Part shown: positions 52,955 to 64,000 of the stretch, piece by piece
Layout: each line of letters begins with the position of its first letter
Position numbering within the stretch: the first letter of the stretch is position 1
Assembly: GCA_013407085.1 (NCBI GenBank)
Contig: JACCGJ010010799.1
Location: 1-64,000 of the forward strand
DNA: 64,000 nt
Origin: Atriophallophorus winterbourni
Lineage: Eukaryota > Platyhelminthes > Trematoda > Plagiorchiida > Microphallidae
Direction of reading: 5' to 3'
Translations under genes and position numbers: made by a program
Notes under the pieces: generated by a model
Told to the model about the DNA's origin: nothing
Databases searched by the model: none
What the model saw: the letters and a program-made list of their open reading frames with translations, nothing else

Positions 52955-55917
52955 TTCAAATTCAAAGATTTATGGTTAAAAAGTTAATACTTTACAACAC
53001 AACAGGATGACGGTATTAATAAAACATGAAAAAATACAATAGTATAAAAGCAATACAGAATATCAAATGTACGGCTCAGGAATGTTATTCTTTTGCATAT
53101 GTAAGTCCAATTTCACTTTAAACGCCGCCAGGCAAGGAGAGTCCACCACATGTTGGGGTAGGGAATTCCAAAGAAATATAGCACGTATGGCGAAAAAATG
53201 GCGCCGACAGTCAATACGGGAACTTGGGACGTAAAGGGATAAGGTATGTCCGCGTGTCACTTTCCCATCACACACATCAAGCAAGTGTTTTAGTGGATGT
53301 CCTTCGGTAGACACAATTCTATAAGTCAGAATAATATCGCGTCGTATCCTCCTTTGGGTAAAGTCGCATAGACCCAGACGTCGCAATCTTTCGGTGTACG
53401 GAACATTGCGAAGACCCATCACTAACTTTGTTGCTCTGTGATAGATTTTATCGAAAAGAGCAATATCCTTTCGCAGCCAAGGAGCCCATACCTCTACCGC
53501 ATACTCCATCGTAGGGCGAAGGTAGGCATTCATTATCCTTGGTAACGTTACCAGAGAGAATCTTCCAAATATTCTTTGAAAGATACCTAACAATCTGTTT
53601 GCTCGTCGATATATTTTCTGACAGAGCGCTGTGCTCTTCAGGTTCCCACTAATCCACACTCCAAGATCTTTTTCTTACGAGCTGCATGCTAGGTTTTCAG
53701 TTCCCAATCGATATGTCCAAGGAACATTCTTGCCAAGATGGAGCATCTTACATTTCTGTATGTTGAATGGCATGTCATTCATGGCCGCCCAATTTGACAC
53801 GCTGTCCAAATCCGTTTGCAGTTTCTCACAATCCTCTGCAGAACTTATTGGCGTCCAAATTTTCATATCATCCGCGAACAGGACCATGTTGGACAATATG
53901 AGGGGGGTAAATCATTTATGTACAACAGAAAGAGGAGCGGGCCTAGCACAGACCCTTGTGGGACTCCACTGGTGGTTTTGAACGTTTGGGATAGCGCTCC
54001 GTTAACTTTAACTCGGGCGTCGCGATCTTACAGATAGTCGCACAAACATGAGAGGAGTGGATCACATATTCCCAACCGCATCAGTTTTTTAAGAAGCAAA
54101 TGATGATTGACTCTGTCAAAAGCTTTCGAAATGTCTAGGTAACAGACGTGGATGCAAGAACTTTTATCCATCTCCTTTGTCCAGTCGTCTAACGTGAGGA
54201 GAAGATTTGTGAGACAAGATCGGTGTGATCGAAATCCATGCTGCGCTGGCGAAAAGAAATTAAGCGATTCGAAGTGTGCAACTATTCTTTCCGAGACTAT
54301 ACCTTCCATGAGCTTAGCAATAACAGGTAAAAGTGTGACGGGACGATAATTTGCAGCGTCAGATCGGCAACCGCCTTTGAAGATAGGTGTTATCACGCCG
54401 GACTTCCAATCTTTCGGTACTACTCCCTTAAGCAACGAATAGTTAAACAGGCTGGAGAGCGGTTCACAAAGCTGAGGGTGACAGAACCTGAGCACATTCG
54501 GTGTGATGCCATCTGCTCCTGGGGATTTTCTTACCTTTAGTTTGAGCAAATGACTTGCAACAATCATTGGATTTATCGAAATATCGCACAACGTTTCGAT
54601 TCCTGTTTCAATTGAATACTCAGAACGTTCCACTAAAACCCTTGGCACGAACACCTTAGAATAGTAAATTGCCAGAGCATTTGCGGTTTCTAACGCTGTT
54701 TCATTGAGTTTTTCGCCATTCTGGATGGGAAAAATACCTGGTTTGAATTTTGCTTTCGCGTTCATGATTTTGTATAATAATTTAGGGTTGCGTTCCATTT
54801 TCGACAGGAGCATCAATTGGTGCGCTTCCTTATCCTCTCGAATAAGCGCAGTCACTTTGTTGCGTAACATACGGAAATGTTGCCAAGAGGTAGAAGTAGT
54901 GTTGGCTTTATGCTGCACCCACGCTGCTCGCTTCAGTGCTATCCACTTTTTTGTTCTGCTGCGGACAACAAAACGAAGTTCATCGACGCACCTTTTCTGA
55001 ACGATCTGCGAGTTCTCGTCTATCTTCATTTTCAGAAAACCTACAAGCTCGTTCCATTGCGAGTCAGGGGTTATATTGTCCGTCTGAAAATGCGAAATCT
55101 GCATGAGCGATTTACTCAGGGCCAATTTATCTACCCGTCGAACCACCCCATTCGGAGTAACCGATTGCTGAGTACTGCAAACATAGTCGAACACAAGCAC
55201 TGAAAGGTCGCTAAGACCCAGTGGAGCCTGGAATTCGATCGCTTCGATAGATTGTTCCTCCGATGTTAACACCAAATCCAAGACAGAGGGGCGGTCAGAA
55301 TCTCTCCTCCGGGTGCATTCGTGAACATGGTTGTATAACGGGATTGAATCTAGTACCTCTCTAAATCGGTATTCTGGTGTTTGTGGGGAGTGAACGTCCC
55401 TGAGATAAAGAGTGGACAGATTAAAATCACCCATAATAAGTGTCGTTGCTTGCTGTGTGCGAGTCAAGCGCTGAAGCACTTGGATCAACCTTTCGTTGTA
55501 CGATTCCGTGGATGAAGGGGACAGGTAGACCACACCAATAATGCAGACTTCACTAGACATCAGTGTTAAAGTTCACCAAATTGTATCCTCGAGCGTGAAT
55601 TCTGTCTTGTCTATTGGATGGCACTGGAGACTATTATGGTAATAAAGAGCAACACCACCATGGCTTCTCTCTCGATCGTTCCTTATCAAATTCATATTTG
55701 GAATTGATATCTCCGATTCAATCAATTGGGAAGAATACCATGTTTCTGTAATGGCGATAATGTCAGGTGAGTAGCGCGAACATATCTCGGTTAGCTCAGC
55801 TAATTTGTTCGGAAGGCTTTGTGTATTTGTATATAAACATCTTATAAAGTTCGTGGTGTTCAAATCATGAAAAGTTATTAGAGGTCCGACTCGGTTAGGT
55901 CTGGTTTTTAATGACAT
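52955..55917 (-). mobile_element. Near full-length CR1/Jockey-like LINE (endonuclease + RT)
   Basis: From 55917 down: endonuclease start (CLYTNTQSLPNKLAEL, IIAITETWYSS), then after a frame break a 510-codon frame (54028-55560) with MGDFN and LGLSDLSVL (the catalytic SDH is SDL), RT entry PGADGITPNVL, KGGCRSDAANYRPVTLLPVI, QHGFRSHRSC and CYLDISKAFDRVNHHLLLKK. A second break precedes SGVPQGSVLGPLLFLLYIND. LFADDMKIW (intact FADD) lies at 53870, and the C-terminal domain (53063-53659) has EYAVEVWAPWL. The 3' tail is an AATTTG tandem at 52955-52975. At least three frame breaks make it defective. Confidence 0.85.
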
Positions 55918-55924
55918 CTATGAT

Positions 55925-56210
55925 ACAGTTTCTTATCGAGTCTGCCTGTTGATTACGAAGTGCATTTAATGACCCCTAAATACATGGGAAAATATCCTCA
56001 GACTTCATAAAGCTCTTACTTATGCAGAAATGCAAGCCCTTCTCAAACAATCTTTTCTCAGTTTGCGAAAGTTGCCGATTAGATAAATTCAAAAAACTAG
56101 AATACTGGTTTCTAGATGATATCTTATTAGATTGAATAAATGAACGTTTCTTATATAACTCTAATAACTTGTTGAACTTAAGGTTTTGTCTTTCTCCTAT
56201 TCGCTCAGTT
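55925..56210 (-). mobile_element. Possible Penelope-like N-terminal fragment
   Basis: The minus frame reads FLNLSNRQLSQTEKRLFEKG followed by LHFCIS, resembling the conserved N-terminal motif of Penelope RTs (NLS...L...E...L..GL.F). It sits between two LINE fragments. Confidence 0.4.
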
Positions 56211-56224
56211 CTGGCGACCCAGTG

Positions 56225-57480
56225 AATACCTCATGCTAAATGTCGATTTGTCAACCATTTTCTAGTCCGACTGCGAATTCTGAAGTGTGGCTCTTTTCTA
56301 TTATGTTTCGAGACATATTTAAGATTGAAATGTATCATGCTGATGATGTAATCTGTCAGGGTTGCACAATACAAGTCCGGATCACTTAAATTTATATCAT
56401 GTGTATCGAAAGCTACCATTGTTTCCATCAAACCAATGCAATCCACTTTTCTATTTCGTTTTGCTTGCTAGGCAATTCTACCTGCGTTGCACACGTATTG
56501 AAAGAGCAGAACCATGTGGTCGCTTCGACCCAGCGAAGGGTGATACTGATCATCATCAACGGCCGTGGGATAAGAGGTTAAGACTAGGTCCAGATACCGA
56601 TGTCTTTTGCAAATTTCGTTGTCGTGTATAATCGAAAACATGATTATAAAATGGGGATGTATTCGAACAGTTCGCAAATTTTGTAGTCTAGTGATCGGGG
56701 TGGATGACCTACTCGGTTATATAGTTCAGGCAGATTGAAGTCTCCCATAATCAGCAATTGCGAGTTGCGTTGTTTTCCGGCGTACTGCATTGCTTTCAAG
56801 CGTTTTTCCCGTTATGCACATCCGATGATGATGGTGAACGGTAAACTACACCAACATAGCAACTGATGCCTGATTCGAGTTCAGTGTCTGTAACTACCGT
56901 ACTGTATAAGCGTTCGTGGTGGTAAACAGCTACTCCACCACCTGTTCTTAAGAGGTCTCTCCGAAATAGAGAGCTCACGATCGCTCAAGTAAGTTTGGAA
57001 CCATCTTTCGGCTATTGCTATGACGTAGAGTGAGTTCTGATTACATAGATAATTCAGTTCAGCTAGTTTGTTTACCAGGCATTGTGCGTTTGTATATAGA
57101 CAATTTATTGTGGTTTTAGTATACAGTGATGAAACTGAAAGCTCGTCTATTTGTCTGACTCTTCGAAAGTCGGACAACGGTCGTTTTTAGAATTGCCACA
57201 GTGTTTCTAATCGCAGTCTCGTCAAATTGTAGAAGCCGTGGTTTATTAGGCGGTTTCAACGTAGAAAGTCTGTTGTCACTCATTCTGATCTCCTTCAGGA
57301 GATTCCTATGATTTGCTTTCCTGTTGGTCCTAATTAATTCCATCATACCTTTCGTTAAAAATGTTATTTTCAGAGGTTTTGGCCTGTCACCTTTAGAGTT
57401 TGGTGACCGAGGTATTCTAAAATTGTCCACCAAGTCTGGCTCGGGTGCACCGATGCTGTTGGATAACAATCGTATTATGC
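56225..57480 (-). mobile_element. CR1-like LINE 5' fragment (ORF1 end + endonuclease)
   Basis: From 57469 down: an ORF1-like basic segment (RPKPLKITFLTKGMMELIRT), then endonuclease CLYTNAQCLVNKLAELNYLC, GGGVAVYHHERLYSTVV, YVGVVYRSPSSS, YLDLVLTSYP and LGRSDHMVLLFQY with the catalytic SDH retained, then FRIRSRTRKWL. Stops and shifts are frequent. It is cut at about 56225. Confidence 0.7.
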
Positions 57481-58031
57481 TTTAAAAGCGAACTTTCTTT
57501 CTGCAAATAGTATCAGTATCAAAAGATTTCTCGTTTTTATACCAAAATCCAAATTATAGCGCAAGTTCAAGCCAATTTTAATCTGACTATAAATCTAGTG
57601 TCAACTCATTGCGTAATTTGATTTATCATATAATTTATTTGTACTGCTTTCTAGGCAATTAGTTTGTTCGCATTCACTTTTGCCGTATCACATAAGCAAA
57701 TTGTGAGCTAATCACATTTCTAATTTCAAATGCCGTATTCGGCACGGAGTCAATTTCATCTACATTCTACTTCGCAAATGATAGCCACGGCTTAAATCTA
57801 TCGCAGCGATGGGGTGATCCAGTTTTGTCACGTTTAATGCCGAAAACAATTTTTATAAGCGTTGAATCAGACTTTTGGAGAATGAAGCCAAACCACTGCC
57901 ATCTTTACCGTTGGATGTGAAACGCTAGCGAAGGAATTTCGGTTCACCTCATCTAAACGGCAGCGTTAGATACCCGGTCGATAATTCTTCAGCCAAGTTT
58001 CACACATATGTTAAGTAGTATATAACAGAGC
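57481..58031. other. Unassigned spacer
   Basis: No element or gene is seen. Confidence 0.35.
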
Positions 58032-58112
58032 AATATTATTAATACCGTCATCCTGTGGTGTTGTAAAATATTAACTTTTTAACCATAAGACTTTGAATTT
58101 GAATTTGAATGT
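58032..58112 (+). mobile_element. CR1-like LINE 3' tail scrap
   Basis: Reads ATTAATACCGTCATCCTG to TTTGAATTTGAATTTGAATG, the same 3' end as the 53 kb LINE but on the opposite strand. About 80 bp remain, so this is a severely 5'-truncated insertion. Confidence 0.75.
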
Positions 58113-59939
58113 TTGTTAACACGTACGCAAGAAGTGTGCTTAGTATCGGTTGTATTCTTTGCTGGCATCGCGATATGACCTAATGGCTAGCTTTCTGGCA
58201 TCAATCGAATAAATGTAGTTAAGTGTTCTATGGGTAACAAATTCTATATAGCGATTACCAATATCACAACGCTAACTTAGGCCAACTTCATCTAAATTTG
58301 ATTTATTGCAGCATTTACTGATCCAGCACGTGCAGGCTGCTAATAGTATGACATTTCCTATCATTCTATTATTAACGGATTCAAGATGGTTAGGAAAATC
58401 GTCTTTTGCATCTCGGCCGACAGCTAATTTTGAAGCAAACACAGAAACAATCTTAAATGAAGCCCAGAAACACAGATCAATACAATTTTCGGCGATACTG
58501 CAGTCAATTATATGTGTGTTCGACTTGTGTCGTTATTGAAAGCACTGGCAAGATCCACATTCAAACGAATGATTTCCTATTTCTATTGCTAATTTTCTGT
58601 TCAAAGATTTAGTGTTCAAAATCTCAATTTAAACAAATACTCAACATGTGTGAAATCATAAAATCAAGTCCACGTTGTTTTAAATTTTCATTTTTTAAAA
58701 CTAAAACCGTTATAAATCAAACGCTCATTATTAATAGGCTTTAAAAACATCTGAACGATGCACAAAACGAAAATTTAACGTTTTATTTTCAAATTTACCG
58801 GTTATTGGTTGCTTTAATTCAGATTTCTATTCTCAAGTGGTTCATCATTCTTGACGTCACCATTTTTCGATTATATTATATTATTATATTCACTCAGTTT
58901 GGACATCTACATTTTAGTAGACGCTAACAAAATAAAACACCATTTGGAAAAATATTTTTCACTCTAATGTTTTGGATATATTATAATCGCTATATCGTCT
59001 TTTACTTCTTAGCTTCATTGAATCTTGAGGGAGTAAATATTTATGTCAGATGTTTCGAAAAAAGCAGTTATCTAAATGCTTAGCTCGAAGCGATTGCAAA
59101 TAAAGCGTCGAACAACGCATTTTATTAATTGTTTCTGTATTCTACCTTGTGTAGTTAACGAATAATAGTGGATTATTTGCTAAATGACGAAATCACGATT
59201 TCCAAAGCAGCCACATCGAACGGTCGACCAAACGCCCACCACTCAGCCGAACAAACCACTTCAAACTAATCGCATGTTTGACCGCAACACGAGATCCAAC
59301 ATACGGATAAATATATCGATCGATCAATCTGTGACATCGACATGGAACCAACTTGACCTCAGTGCGAACGCTACAATGTTTACGGCTGGTCTAGCTGATA
59401 GGAGGAATCTCGACACGTAGAATTGTCCCGAGGTCACGCGCAAAGCATGTGAACAACCGCTGGGTCACATTGCAAGTAAAATCATAACGTGTTTTCTGTG
59501 TATGAGTAGAATCCAAGGTAAATGTGACCGTACTTTAGCCCCGCATTCGATAACAATAATAAATAATGAAAAGTTTCCAGGCGCCTGCTGTGTCTGCGTT
59601 CGTTGTAGAGCTAAATCCTTGCAAATTGGCGATACCTTTAGAGGTAATTTAGAAAATAGAATTGAAGTAATCATTACCTCAAAAAACGTCGTAGGTTCTG
59701 CTCAAATCGAGTCGGACTGAGCAATTCACACCGAAACCTAACTGTCGATTCAAGCAGTCGGCGACCAATTAGCTGCTCGCATGTTTTATCATCTCACGCA
59801 CTGACTATTCAGAGAGATTCTGCACTATACGGTTTAACGCCTAATCACATACCAGATGATTCATCGCTACTTGTTAGGTACGACTCAAGAGAAGTCTGAC
59901 CATTAACTTCAGTTTACACCCCGTCATTACTCACGAAAA
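58113..59939. other. Spacer with weak LINE 5' traces
   Basis: 59.18-59.42 kb (plus) encodes NKPLQTNRMFDRN and DQSVTSTWNQLDLS, perhaps an old LINE ORF1. 59.58 kb has a CCVCVRC Cys cluster. Neither is assignable. Confidence 0.3.
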
Positions 59940-61370
59940 ATAAAAATCATTTCATCTATAACAACGCAAAAAGCCTTTCCAACAGATTAATCTAATTGTC
60001 CGAGATTTATAATGAAACGGCGCCAGACATAGTTGCAATAACAGAAACATCATTCCTTGCCTCAATGTCTGATAATGCACTCACTTTGACCAGCATGTCT
60101 CTATTCCGGTATGATCGTTTAGGTGATGGCGGAGGAGCAGCACTCTACTTCAAGCAATCTTTTATCTGTAGAGCTTTGAACGACCAGACTGACCAACTGA
60201 CAAACTTTGTTGCACTCTGACTCTTACTTCAGGAGACCATTGCATTATTGGAGTGATCTAGCGTTCGCCATCAGCAACTCTGGACCTAAGCAAAAACTGA
60301 TTGATGCTTTGCGGTATTTAACAACACGGTTTAATACTCAAATATAGATAATGGGGATTTCAACTCCCACAAATATATAGTCGGAATGATCATCCATCAC
60401 AGACACTTGAATATGAACATCGAGCGATCTTGGATTACGCACACCATTTAAACAAAAATTTTGTATGGGGCACTATCTAGCACAGTAGAAGTTACAAGTG
60501 GCGTACCTCAAGGCTCAGTCTTGGGGCCAATACTCTTCCTCGTGTACGCGAATGATATACCCGAAATCGTAGGCAGCAAAATCATTTTATTTGCGGATGA
60601 TATCAAAGTCTGGACTAGCATACGCACCATAGAAGATTGCCAAATTCTCCAAAATGATCTCGAATCACTTCATAATTGGTCCTTGCGGAACTGCCTTCCA
60701 TTCAACATCCAAAAATGTAAAATGTTGAACGTCCGTAAATCATTCGAATTCACATACTCTCTGGGATCTCAGTAACTTTCATGGGTTACTGAAGAGAAAG
60801 ACCTGGGCGTGTGGATTAGCAGTAACCTGAAGCTTCACGGCACTGTTCTGTTGTATACAAAAAGTCCTGCCAAATCTTAGCATTGCTCAGAAGGATCTTT
60901 AGTCGTTTCTCAAAGCAGATACTCCCACGTATAATTAACACATATATCAGACCAACAATGGAGTATGCTGTTCAAGCATGGTCCCCATGGTTACAAAAGG
61001 ACATGACCTTGCTGCAACGGGTATACCACCGCGCTACGAAACTGGTGACCGGTCTATACAACAGGCCATACGAGGAGCGGATTGCAACGCTAAACCTCTT
61101 TGACTTTTCGTACCGTCGTCTCAGGTGTGACTTGATCCTGCTTTTCAACATTCTGCATATAGTGGATCTCCCACTTGAACACCTGTTTCATCGGCAAGAA
61201 GCACGTGGTAGCAGATCGCATGGCTACACTCCAGATCAAATTGTCGAAGGTTTTTCTTCGCTGTCTCAGTCTGTTTTCTATGGAACTCCCAGCCCCCACA
61301 TATCATTTACGCAACAATCCTGAACATGTTCAAGGCTGAACTTGACAAGTATATGTTGACGAAACCCAAC
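59940..61370 (+). mobile_element. CR1-like LINE with internal deletion
   Basis: Endonuclease piece (59996-60220: DIVAITETSFLASMSDN, GDGGGAALYFKQSF), then a jump to RT: VTSGVPQGSVLGPILFLVYA, LFADDIKVWTSI and FNIQKCKML (60461-60775), then EYAVQAWSPWLQKDMTLLQR (60883-61323). The middle (end of endonuclease and RT palm entry) is deleted around 60350-60460. The FADD motif is intact. Confidence 0.8.
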
Positions 61371-62420
61371 CTTGCACCCGAATACATTTGATCCTGTTAC
61401 CCGTAGCCTACTAATGCAGAAGCTTGAAAGGCATGGTTTCACCGGAAAGGTTTTCAATTGGCTATATGACAAACTAACAAATTGCACTACCCAGGTATGT
61501 GCATTAACAAAACCAATCGCAGGAACTATCAGAGTTTCCCAAGGTTCAGTCCTAGGTCCGATCCACATTTTGGTTTATGTCATTGAAGTAACGTTAGTTT
61601 GTTCGGTAGTTGAAGAATGAAATGCCATTCAACTTCAACAAATTAAGACTCGTGAATGTCGGAAATCACGTAGGTTCATATATACTTGAAAATTGCAGTG
61701 AAGAAAATGATTTGGGTGTCGGGATATGCTCAAGTTTAAAAAGCTCACTTCAGAATAACAAAGCCTTTAAAATGCAACACTTGTCCTGAATCTACACAAA
61801 AGGGGATGTGGAAAATGTCCGCTCAATATATACCCAGAAATCAGTAATACATACTTGAGACCAGTCATGGAATATGGCGTACAGTCATGGTCTGCGTGGC
61901 TCGAGAAGGATTTTGAACTTATGCAGCAAATCTATACCGGTTCAACAAAACTTGTTCCAAGCATACGAAACAAGCAATATAAAGAACGTATACCTCAAGT
62001 GAATATGTTCTATTTCCCTTATCGACGAGTCACAAGAGACCTTATTCTACATTACAAAATATTCCAAACCTCAAATCATCCCCAACATGATTTATTCACG
62101 CTCATGGATATGAGAAATTATCGAACCTCTGAATATGTGCTGGTGGTACACTATTTCGGCATGAACTTTAAAAGGTGTTTTTATTCTGTCCAAGTCGGTT
62201 TAACTTGGAACAGTCTACCTTCTACCGTTGCTCACTCCACTAGCGTGCATGACTTAAAAACGAAATTAGACGATTTTTATTGAATTTTTCGTTTCACAAA
62301 AACTTATATACTGCTTTATCTAATTCGTAATCTTGTTTTATACACTTACATTTTTTACCATACCATGGTTATTTCTAAGCTTGTTGCTTTTCAGGCCATT
62401 AAAAACCTTGAATTACCTTG
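61371..62420 (+). mobile_element. Second CR1-like LINE fragment
   Basis: Begins within the palm (DPVTRSLLMQKLERHGFTGK), has TIRVSQGSVLGPIHILVYVI, loses the FADD region, and resumes with EYGVQSWSAWLEKDFELMQQ to the end TKLDDFY at 62283. It directly follows the previous element and is diverged from it. Confidence 0.72.
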
Positions 62421-64000
62421 GAGCGCAGCACAAATTGGAAACTCCAAAATAACATTACAGTATCGAGAAAAATAACAGTTTATATTTTAAGCGCCAGAGT
62501 TCAATCGCAATACATATTGTATGTAAGATGGATTAATCCAGGTCTATCGAAGGCGACCAGCGATTGAACGTTTAAGGCGTTGTTCGCACTTGCTTAGAGG
62601 ACTCCCTGTGTTACAATGATCACATCAAACCCTCCAGCGCAATCATCTGTCGATTGCATTTGAGTCGTCGATCCAAAGCTGATTATGTTCACTCACGAAT
62701 CACTCAACACAAGAATAGTCCAACAGGTTAAACGCATTTATTAATCGTATTTATTATTCCAAGCAATATGGATAAATAACTGTTGTCAATGCTGCAAGTG
62801 CTTACTATCCACGGTAGCATTGAAACCGAAGGAACAACTGCCGTGAAACATATTGACGAGGATTAAGTGGCATGTGTTGCTATGACAAAGATGATTACAA
62901 CTTCGGACTGCCTAACAGCAATTCGAGACATTTGTTCATTTTTGGAATGTGAAGCCTATTCATAAAACCGCTCCGGTCCTAAAATCCTCTTAAAATACTA
63001 ATCATATATAAATTGTGGTTTCATTCGATAAACACAATGTCTCATCAACTTTTACGAGGTGGGTGGGTCTGATGGAAGTGCATGCAAAATAGGATAATTG
63101 CGTTTCAAAGAATTCTGGTTTAATTGCAATCACTGGAATCACAACCGACGTATCGAACGATGGTTAAATTTACATACTTTCAATTTTATATCGAATTGTG
63201 CCATCAGAATTATACGAATTTGGTCAGCATCGCATAACCTGCACATTATAAAACGAATATCATTATTTTAATCTTATTTACACAAGGAAAATATTTAGCA
63301 AATGTTTGCTAAAAGAACTAATTAACTCGTATCTATTTCTCACACATGCAGATTTTTTTATTAAAAGATTGTTTCCTCAACAAATTTCCATCCCGAGTTC
63401 ATTTAGTTTGTAAAATCGATGAAAGTTCACTAGAGGGACCAAAATATCGCCCGTTTTACAGGTTTCAATCAACGTTTCGGCTAAATTCTAAATTTAAGGG
63501 TTTGCAAAACTAATCATGTGTTCGTATCAAAATAAGTCAATTATGGACACGCATTATCGCAATGAATTACGAGATTTCGTATTATCGAAGAAGTAGTTCT
63601 CATTTATATACAACTCATCAGTACCACATAGCTTCAGATTTCAAATGGATGTGCTTCCTAATATGGATATCCTTTTGAAACAAGACGCAGCAAAGTACTG
63701 ATAAGTAGTATATAAATAACAAATACAATCTGCGTGGATTTAGTTCAGTTCAGTTCAGTTTGCACAGGACAGTATGTGGCTAACAAGCCAATCGAGCGTC
63801 CAGAATTTCTTTCGGTGGAAAGCTGCAGAGAAGCACCCACCACTGCCAAAACGTATATTCTTTTTGTCTGTTTGAAATCTTCGCCGATCGCGAAGCCAAG
63901 AGATTATCCGGGTTGAAATTAGGAAGCACCGCGTTATAGCCGATGCTGGAAAAAGAAGAAGCAGTTTCTCTTCACCAGCACGGTGAGAGGTTAGCTGAAG
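62421..64000. other. Right end, nothing assigned
   Basis: AT-rich spacer. A short TTCAG tandem lies at 63742-63759, followed by a 60-codon frame I cannot place. Confidence 0.35.

Overview
The window looks like nuclear DNA from a flatworm, most likely a digenean trematode. It is AT-rich and dominated by introns and dead retroelements. It has no bacterial-style gene packing, and it combines CR1/Jockey-type, RTE-type and Penelope-like elements, hammerhead ribozyme motifs and very small symmetric exons, a mixture familiar from trematodes. The species assignment is inference; no rRNA, tRNA or mitochondrial marker is present.

The only host gene I can support is a GIPC-family adaptor (GH1 - PDZ - GH2), present as two head-to-tail copies on the minus strand. 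Copy B (about 48.77 kb down to 20.31 kb) is complete and open. It has a GH1 exon (48568-48768), a PDZ exon (44742-45126), nine Gln/Pro-rich micro-exons of 18, 39 or 42 nt between 41430 and 30734, a 62-nt Gly/Phe/Met-rich exon (30194-30255) and two GH2 exons (22829-22901, 20311-20441). All splice phases agree, and the joined frame from the first Met is 1125 nt (374 codons plus stop). About 97 codons of it are a micro-exon-encoded Q/P linker between PDZ and GH2, a region that is short in ordinary GIPC proteins. Copy A (14.52 kb down to 1.18 kb, continuing off the left edge) carries the same exon classes but is decaying: a stop and a 7-nt loss in GH1, a 27-nt in-frame loss in PDZ, one dead splice donor and a stop in the last visible micro-exon.

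In copy B the linker has grown by tandem duplication of a block of about 2.93 kb (starts near 30682, 33941, 36871 and a partial one at 39801). Each full block brings one 39-nt exon, one 18-nt exon, one hammerhead-bearing repeat and one dead CR1 reverse-transcriptase fragment.

The rest is mobile-element debris. There are CR1/Jockey-like LINEs (3.5-5.0, 12.0-13.3, 15.8-17.1, 32.2-33.6 and its copies, 46.4-47.8, 53.0-57.5 and 59.9-62.3 kb), RTE-like fragments (5.0-6.0, 13.6-14.1, 22.2-22.7, 23.4-24.3, 48.0-48.3 and 50.1-50.5 kb) and Penelope-like GIY-YIG and RT fragments (15.4, 18.4-19.0 and 51.3-52.8 kb). Two kinds of hammerhead ribozyme occur: one at Penelope 3' ends, and one in a dispersed repeat with a palindromic ACCGGU helix III. 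The right end (62.3-64 kb) and much of 57.5-59.9, 27.7-30.2 and 6.0-7.4 kb hold nothing I can assign.
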